6,636 nucleotides of DNA, from assembly GCA_015487515.1 (NCBI GenBank), contig WFPQ01000025.1:1-6636 (forward strand). Reading direction: 5' to 3'. The position numbers and the translations under genes were made by a program. How positions within the stretch are numbered: the stretch's first letter is position 1; the number at the start of each line of letters is the position of its first letter. Positions 1-4,110 of this stretch are shown piece by piece. Origin of the DNA: Hyphomicrobiales bacterium (GTDB lineage Bacteria > Pseudomonadota > Alphaproteobacteria > Rhizobiales > Devosiaceae). The notes under the pieces were generated by a model. The model had not been told where the DNA came from. It saw nothing but the letters and a program-made list of their open reading frames with translations, and searched no databases.

Positions 1-113
1 ACAATGATCTCGCAACGGGCACCGGAGCGTTCAACTTCCCTGATAACGGATGCAAGGCAATCACCGATCAGCGATTCTTCGTTATAGGCTGGAATGACGA
101 AGGCCAGATCCAT
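1..113 (-). CDS. Family 2 glycosyltransferase, N-terminal fragment (continues beyond the left edge)
   Basis: Read on the minus strand from an ATG at 113-111, the frame gives 37 complete codons beginning MDLAFVIPAYNEES and then leaves the window. The hydrophobic strand followed by P-A-Y-N-E-E is the nucleotide-sugar-binding opening of GT-A fold family 2 glycosyltransferases, which transfer a sugar from an activated donor to a lipid, polysaccharide or protein acceptor, usually at the cytoplasmic face of the inner membrane. The start is supported by a GGAGAG ribosome binding site at 119-124, five bases upstream. The DxD metal site and any membrane segments would lie outside the window, so donor and acceptor cannot be named. 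It has the same orientation as the TRAP operon but lies 184 bases beyond it, and probably has its own promoter. The family call is fairly secure despite the short fragment; the specific product is unknown. Confidence 0.82.
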   Translation of the reverse strand, partial: MDLAFVIPAYNEESLIGDCLASVIREVERSGARCEII

Positions 114-207
114 GCGTACTCTCCAGAAATTTACCAGACACCGTTTTGTTTAGGACTTTGCAGAACATAAAACAAGCAAACGAATTAGCGCAGAACGAGC
201 AAGCGGT

Positions 208-225
208 TGAACATTTCAATGTTCA
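208..225. repeat. Perfect 8-base inverted repeat with a 2-base centre, possible operator
   Basis: The sequence TGAACATT-TC-AATGTTCA is an exact inverted repeat in the gap between the 3' end of dctP and the start of the glycosyltransferase gene, about 95 bases upstream of the latter. The two-base centre and lack of a following T-run on either strand argue against an intrinsic terminator. The dyad symmetry is what a dimeric DNA-binding regulator would recognise. That it controls the glycosyltransferase gene is inference from position only. Confidence 0.4.
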
Positions 226-297
226 TTGCCCATGGAAAGGTAAACCGGGCCCGGGCAACAGGGGATCAGGGGGTAATGGGGCCAAGGAGTAATGGAG

Positions 298-1314
298 TCA
301 GGGGGAAGAATATTTCTCCACCAGTGCCCGGGCCGCCTCATAAAGCATCCGGCCATTTTCGGTTTCGGCTATCCAGCGCTCGATGGTAGGCCGGGCCGCC
401 TGTTTCCAGCGTGCGGTTTCCGCTTCATCAAGGGTAATGATGGAATTGCCAAGATCAAGGGCAACCTGGCGGCCAACCACGTCACCAGCATCCATGGCGG
501 CGCCAAACCGGGCCGCGACATCGGCACCGGAATTATCATCAATGATCCGGCGCAGGTCCTCGGGCAGGGATTCGTAGCTGTTCCTGTTCATGACCAGGGC
601 AAAGGTCTGGGTGTAAAGGCCGTTGGCGCCGCTAAAACCAGTATGGTTGGAAACAAGTTCGCTGATGGCAAAGGCCGTTGTAACCTCCCAGGGGATGGTG
701 GTACCGGAAATGACCCCGGTACTGAGGGCCTCGGGCACCGATGGCAGGGGCATTCCGATCGGCTCGGCCCCAAGATCGGCCAGCATCTGGTTGATGATTC
801 TGGAGCCGCCGCGCACCTTGCGCCCGGCCAGGTCTTCAAGGGAAACAAGGGGCTCGCGCATGTGAAACAGGCCCGGGCCATGGGTGTGGGCGGCAATCAA
901 CTGCACATCCTCAAATTCGTCCATGGCATATTTCTCGATATATTCCTGAAAGGCACGGGACGTATTCCGGCCGTTTGTGACCATGAACGGGGTTTCAAAG
1001 ACCTCGGACTTTGGAAAACGGCCCGGGGTATAGCCCAGTACCGTCCATATCATGTCAACGACACCTTCGCGGGCCTGGTCGAACAGCTGGGCAGGCGATC
1101 CGCCCAGTTGCATGGAGGGATAGATTTCTATCTTGATCCTTCCATCGGAGGCTTCTTCTATCTGCCTGGCCCAGGGGGCAATGGCATCGGCGGGAATGGT
1201 GGAAGTAGAGGGCAGAAAATGTTGCAGGCGAAAGGTAAACTCCTGCCCGGGGGAGGAGGCTGAAAAGGCCAGAGAAAACAAAAGAGCGGCAAAAAATCCA
1301 TATATCGGTCTCAA
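298..1314 (-). CDS. dctP: TRAP transporter periplasmic solute-binding protein, DctP family
   Basis: This 338-residue protein captures a small organic acid in the periplasm and delivers it to the DctQM permease. Residues 1 to about 19-20 form a signal peptide: a short MRPIYG start, a hydrophobic core (FFAALLFSLAF) and a small-residue cleavage region. The mature part has the DctP pattern throughout: FTFRLQHFLP near residue 26, REGVVDMIW at 82-90, LEDLAGRKVRGGSR at 159-172 (its Arg168 lies in the segment that helps bind ligand carboxylate in this family), then LGAEPIGMPLPSVPEALSTG at 181-200. The usual 'VDG' after this segment is replaced by ISGTT and then PWEV at 208-211, so the substrate is uncertain. 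The chosen start is a TTG at 1314-1312, six bases after a perfect AGGAGGT. An ATG at 1347-1345 would add 11 residues before the signal peptide and has a poorer binding site. Longer versions would run into dctM. It is the last gene of the operon, 65 bases after dctM. Confidence 0.93.
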   Translation of the reverse strand: MRPIYGFFAALLFSLAFSASSPGQEFTFRLQHFLPSTSTIPADAIAPWARQIEEASDGRIKIEIYPSMQLGGSPAQLFDQAREGVVDMIWTVLGYTPGRFPKSEVFETPFMVTNGRNTSRAFQEYIEKYAMDEFEDVQLIAAHTHGPGLFHMREPLVSLEDLAGRKVRGGSRIINQMLADLGAEPIGMPLPSVPEALSTGVISGTTIPWEVTTAFAISELVSNHTGFSGANGLYTQTFALVMNRNSYESLPEDLRRIIDDNSGADVAARFGAAMDAGDVVGRQVALDLGNSIITLDEAETARWKQAARPTIERWIAETENGRMLYEAARALVEKYSSP

Positions 1315-1320
1315 GGTCGC

Positions 1321-1327
1321 ACCTCCT
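1321..1327 (-). promoter_or_regulatory. Strong ribosome binding site that fixes the TTG start of dctP
   Basis: The minus strand reads AGGAGGT, a full match to the anti-Shine-Dalgarno consensus, with six bases (GCGACC) before TTG at 1314. This is the strongest ribosome binding site in the window. It explains how a TTG-started gene at the end of the operon could still be translated well, as expected for a binding protein needed in excess of its permease. Confidence 0.8.
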
Positions 1328-1350
1328 GCTGAAACAAAGACAACCATAGC

Positions 1351-1380
1351 CTGATTCCCTTTTATAAACTGATACCCTTT
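1351..1380 (-). repeat. Two near-identical 12-base direct repeats between dctM and dctP
   Basis: On the minus strand AAAGGGTATCAG (1380-1369) and AAAGGGAATCAG (1362-1351) match at 11 of 12 positions and are offset by 18 bases. The first begins at the last base of the dctM stop codon; the second ends just before the alternative ATG of dctP. I see no strong stem or T-run here, so this is not a terminator. The repeats could be a chance duplication or a site for an RNA- or DNA-binding regulator. No function can be assigned. Confidence 0.4.
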
Positions 1381-2702
1381 CAGGAAAACAGGCGAACCAG
1401 AAACAGGCTTATGGGGGGAAAAAGCAACAGAACGGCAATCCTGACTATATCGGAAACCACAAAAGGCAAAACCCCGAGATAGGTCTGCTGCAATCTTGAA
1501 TCTCTGGCCATCTTGCTGATCACAAAAAGATTCAACCCCACCGGGGGTGTTATGAGCCCGACCTCGACCACCACCAAAACCAGGATTCCGAACCACAGGG
1601 CAAATTCGGCCGGTGAAAGTCCGAAATCAAGCTGGATGACGATGGGATAAAAAACCGGGATGGTCAGAAGAATCATGGAAAGGGAATCCATGATGGTGCC
1701 CAGAATCAGGTACAGCACGAGAATTCCAACCAGAACCGGCCAGGGGCCAACCCCCTGTTCAACTATGAACTGGGCCATGGCCTGGGGAGCCCCGGACAGG
1801 GCCAGAAAACCGTTAAAAACCCCGGCCCCGAAAATTATCAGGAAAATCATGGCGGTGGCAGAGGCGGTTTCAAGAACGGCCCGCCCCAGAGCCACGAGAT
1901 TCGCCCCCCTTGCAAGAAAAGCCGCAAGGCCAGTGCCCAGTGCACCGATGGCCGCCCCTTCGGTGGGAGTGAAAATTCCCGAATAAATACCGCCGATCAC
2001 CACGAAAAAGATCAACAGCACCGGCCAGATATCCACAAGAGCCAACAGGCGTGAGGAGTTGGAAACAGCAGGAGCCATGCCGGCACTTTCCGGCTTGAAA
2101 TGAACATAAAGCCTGATCACCAGCATATATCCCAGTGCCGCCATCAGGCCGGGAACTATTGCGGCCACGAACAGCCTTGCCACGTTGGCTTCGACCAGGA
2201 TGGCAAAAATCACCAATATTACAGAGGGCGGAACAAGGATGCCAAGGGTTCCGCCAGCGGCAAGGGCCCCGGTGGCAAGGGCGTTCGAATAGCCATAGCG
2301 CCTCAGTTCGGGCAGGGCCACCTTTCCCATGGTGGCGGCAGTGGCAAGGGAAGAGCCGCAAACGGCTCCAAAACCGGCACAGGCCCCAATGGCAGCCATG
2401 GCAACGCCCCCGGGCCTGTGTCCGAGCCAGGCCTGGGCGGCACGAAACAGGGAAGCCGACATGCCCCCCATGGTTGCCAGGTGTCCCATGAGCAGGAACA
2501 GGGGGATTATGGAAAGGGAATAGGCGGAAAAAGTTGAAAAGGTCAGGTCCTTGAGCTGGGAAAGAACCGGAACAAAGGAACCGCGAACAAGAAAGTTGCC
2601 CACAAAACCAACCATGAACATGGCCAGGGCTATGGGAATGCGCAGAAAAATCAGCAACAGCAGCACGGGAAACGACCAAAGACCAATGGCAAGCGGACTC
2701 AT
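1380..2702 (-). CDS. dctM: TRAP transporter large permease subunit, DctM family
   Basis: This 440-residue inner-membrane protein is the transport subunit of the TRAP system, importing the solute delivered by DctP, normally coupled to sodium entry. It is hydrophobic along its whole length, consistent with 11-12 membrane segments, and of normal length. Family motifs appear in order: MGHLATMGGMSASLFRAA at 72-89, GACAGFGAVCGSSLATAATM at 106-125, LPELRRYGYSNALATG at 130-145, GTLGILVPPS at 151-160, GGIYSGIFTPTEGAAIGALG at 237-256, LGTIMDSLSMILLTIPVFYP at 334-353 and LITPPVGLNLFVI at 383-395. The paired GxxxPP- and TPTEGAA-type loops are hallmarks of the DctM elevator domain, whose re-entrant loops carry the sodium sites. 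The ATG is preceded by GGGAG seven bases upstream, and it overlaps the dctQ stop as ATGA, so the two are likely translationally coupled. The sequence looks intact. Confidence 0.96.
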   Translation of the reverse strand: MSPLAIGLWSFPVLLLLIFLRIPIALAMFMVGFVGNFLVRGSFVPVLSQLKDLTFSTFSAYSLSIIPLFLLMGHLATMGGMSASLFRAAQAWLGHRPGGVAMAAIGACAGFGAVCGSSLATAATMGKVALPELRRYGYSNALATGALAAGGTLGILVPPSVILVIFAILVEANVARLFVAAIVPGLMAALGYMLVIRLYVHFKPESAGMAPAVSNSSRLLALVDIWPVLLIFFVVIGGIYSGIFTPTEGAAIGALGTGLAAFLARGANLVALGRAVLETASATAMIFLIIFGAGVFNGFLALSGAPQAMAQFIVEQGVGPWPVLVGILVLYLILGTIMDSLSMILLTIPVFYPIVIQLDFGLSPAEFALWFGILVLVVVEVGLITPPVGLNLFVISKMARDSRLQQTYLGVLPFVVSDIVRIAVLLLFPPISLFLVRLFS

Positions 2703-3292
2703 ATGCCCTCTCCCGGACTCCCACCGTAACCGGAACCGGGGCCATTGGCATTGCTGCCATCAACGACAAAAACCCCAAGCCCGCTATTGAGCGAAGACCA
2801 GATGCCGGCCACGATCCAGATCACGAGACCAAACAGCGCGCTGGCATAGGACCACCAGATGGGATAGCGCAGCAAAAACGAGGTTTCGCCAAATTCCATC
2901 TTGTCAAGCATGCCAAGCCCAAGCTGGCGGGCCATGATCATAGCCATGATCGTCAGCAAAAGATCCCCCGCAAAATCAAGAACCCCATTGATGCGGGGGC
3001 CCAGCAAATCGGTCAGAACGCCTATGCTGGCATGACCCCTGTTAAGATGGCACCAGGGCAAAAAGGCACAAACGGCAAACAGGGTTCCGGCCTCGACAAG
3101 TTCGAACTGGCCGCGCAAGGGGCGCAGGCCAAGGGGAATGAGGGCGCGGCCAATGACACTTGCCAGGGTAATCACAGCCATGGCAACAAGTACCAGGGCG
3201 CCAATGATGGCTGCAAGGCGGGCAAGCCTTCTTACCAGAATGCCAGAACGGGCCAGGATAGCTAAATATTTCTGAAAAGGGGGCACAGTCAT
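2699..3292 (-). CDS. dctQ: TRAP transporter small permease subunit, DctQ family
   Basis: This 197-residue membrane protein is the small subunit that pairs with DctM and helps dock the binding protein. Four hydrophobic segments are visible at about residues 27-48, 68-85, 105-122 and 146-168, the usual DctQ topology. Family-typical stretches are RGQFELVEAGTLFAVCAFLP (60-79), RGHASIGVLTDLL (85-97) and GETSFLLRYPIWWSYASALFG (135-155). The start is uncertain. I chose ATG at 3292-3290, which gives the MTVPPFQKYL beginning; an in-frame TTG at 3313 would add seven residues. Neither has a good ribosome binding site. After the last membrane segment there is a glycine-rich tail (178-197, GSNANGPGSGYGGSPGEGI), longer and more low-complexity than most DctQ ends. 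Part of that tail is coded where the dctM ribosome binding site lies, so coupling with dctM may shape its sequence. It is the first gene of the operon. Confidence 0.92.
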   Translation of the reverse strand: MTVPPFQKYLAILARSGILVRRLARLAAIIGALVLVAMAVITLASVIGRALIPLGLRPLRGQFELVEAGTLFAVCAFLPWCHLNRGHASIGVLTDLLGPRINGVLDFAGDLLLTIMAMIMARQLGLGMLDKMEFGETSFLLRYPIWWSYASALFGLVIWIVAGIWSSLNSGLGVFVVDGSNANGPGSGYGGSPGEGI

Positions 3293-3342
3293 TTCAAGCC
3301 AATGCCATTTCAAGTCGCCAACCGTAAAAGAATCATGGCCGA

Positions 3343-3371
3343 ATAAGATTGGTTTCAGGCCGAAATGGCAA
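3343..3371 (-). promoter_or_regulatory. Candidate sigma-70-type promoter for the dctQMP operon
   Basis: On the minus strand TTGCCA (3371-3366, five of six matches to TTGACA) is separated by exactly 17 bases from TCTTAT (3348-3343, four of six matches to TATAAT). It points toward dctQ, about 50 bases upstream of the preferred start. The spacing is ideal and the position is right, but the -10 box is imperfect and the assignment rests on inspection alone. Confidence 0.35.
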
Positions 3372-3409
3372 TATCAAACCGCAGCCGCCATTGACAAATG
3401 ATTTCCATG

Positions 3410-3433
3410 AAACAACTCCCAAAACAACTCCCA
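3410..3433. repeat. Exact tandem duplication of a 12-base unit in the divergent intergenic region
   Basis: AAACAACTCCCA occurs twice with no gap (3410-3421 and 3422-3433). It lies between the dctQ start and the methyltransferase gene, in the region that must contain both promoters. Just downstream on the plus strand are CTGGCA (3437-3442) and, 17 bases on, TATCTA (3460-3465) preceded by TG, a weak promoter-like pair. Tandem 12-base repeats beside such a pair could be activator or repressor sites, but replication slippage explains them equally well. Confidence 0.4.
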
Positions 3434-3534
3434 TGGCTGGCATTGCCCGCTTTTGCTGCTATCTATGGGGAGGAAACGGACACGAAGCAGGACTGGCCCC
3501 GGTTGTGGCAGGGCCGGAAAACGGAGGGTAAAAG

Positions 3535-4035
3535 ATGAATGAAAAAAATCAAAAGAACGAGGACCCGAATGACAATCCGGGCGTGATCATGCCGCCGCCA
3601 TTGATTCTGCTGGGATTTCTCGTGGCCGGGGCCGGGCTGGAATTCCTGGCTCCATTGAGCCTGTTGCCTCCGTTCAGGCCCGGCAGCCCCATGTTCATTG
3701 GCGGGCTGGGGATCATTGTCCTGGCAATCGGGCTGGCCCTTTGGGCAATTCGCACCTTTTCAAGGGCCGGAACCAATATTCCAACCCACAAGGCAGCCCT
3801 TGGGGTAGTCAGCGAGGGGCCATACCGGTTCACCCGCAACCCCATGTACATGGGCATGCAGATTCTCCTGATCGGAGTCGGGGTGATGTTTTCCAGCGAG
3901 TGGCACATAATATCATGGCCCCTGTTCTTCATGATCCTGAAATACGGAGTGGTGCTGCGGGAAGAGCGCTACATGGAAAAAAAGTTCGGTGATGAATACA
4001 GGGAACTTCTTGAACGCACACGACGCTGGATCTGA
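3535..4035 (+). CDS. ICMT/PEMT-family membrane methyltransferase, substrate unknown
   Basis: This 166-residue protein belongs to the isoprenylcysteine carboxyl methyltransferase / phospholipid methyltransferase superfamily, integral membrane enzymes that use S-adenosylmethionine. A charged, Asn-rich cytosolic start (MNEKNQKNEDPNDN) is followed by hydrophobic segments at about 18-40, 52-74 and 104-140. The family signature is clear in the C-terminal half: GPYRFTRNPMYMG at 95-107, then EERYMEKKFGDEYRELLER at 143-161, where paired glutamates and the F-x-x-x-Y-x-x pattern help form the cofactor pocket in this superfamily. The length is typical of bacterial members. The ATG has a GGAGGG ribosome binding site (3523-3528) six bases upstream. 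It diverges from the TRAP operon and is followed after 75 bases by pepN in the same direction, so the two may share a transcript. Bacteria generally lack prenylated CaaX proteins, so the true substrate could be a lipid, an isoprenoid or another thiol or carboxyl compound; context does not decide. Confidence 0.85.
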   Translation: MNEKNQKNEDPNDNPGVIMPPPLILLGFLVAGAGLEFLAPLSLLPPFRPGSPMFIGGLGIIVLAIGLALWAIRTFSRAGTNIPTHKAALGVVSEGPYRFTRNPMYMGMQILLIGVGVMFSSEWHIISWPLFFMILKYGVVLREERYMEKKFGDEYRELLERTRRWI

Positions 4036-4110
4036 TCTTGCAATGATGCCAGCCCTTGCAACCCTGCCACAAACAGGCAAAAACCCGCTCGCAAACGGAT
4101 GATACGGCCA

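Noticed and set aside
226..258. Possible terminator hairpin after dctP (TTGCCC/GGGCAA)
   Set aside because: The stem is only six base pairs with a 21-base loop, and no T-run follows on the minus strand, so it does not meet the pattern of an intrinsic terminator.
292..1263. Long plus-strand open frame of 323 codons opposite dctP
   Set aside because: It is antisense to a clear DctP protein, has Gly-rich low-information content, no recognisable domain and no good ribosome binding site. GC-biased codons of dctP leave the opposite frame open.
1315..1596. N-terminal extension of the dctP frame to 1596
   Set aside because: It overlaps the 3' part of dctM, precedes an obvious signal peptide, and a perfect ribosome binding site supports the TTG at 1314 instead.
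1870..2778. Minus-strand 302-codon frame overlapping dctM
   Set aside because: It is an alternate reading frame of dctM and dctQ with Cys-, His- and Gly-rich composition and no family motif; dctM in the other frame matches its family from end to end.
3349..3531. Small plus-strand frame before the methyltransferase gene
   Set aside because: It begins with TTG, has no ribosome binding site at that start or at the internal ATG at 3433, and its protein shows no recognisable feature. It is more likely leader or promoter DNA.
4033..4110. No stop codon between the methyltransferase TGA and pepN in the same frame, suggesting a readthrough fusion
   Set aside because: Only 25 codons are involved, which stay open by chance fairly often, and the pepN start aligns with E. 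coli PepN. A membrane enzyme fused to a cytosolic peptidase is also unlikely.
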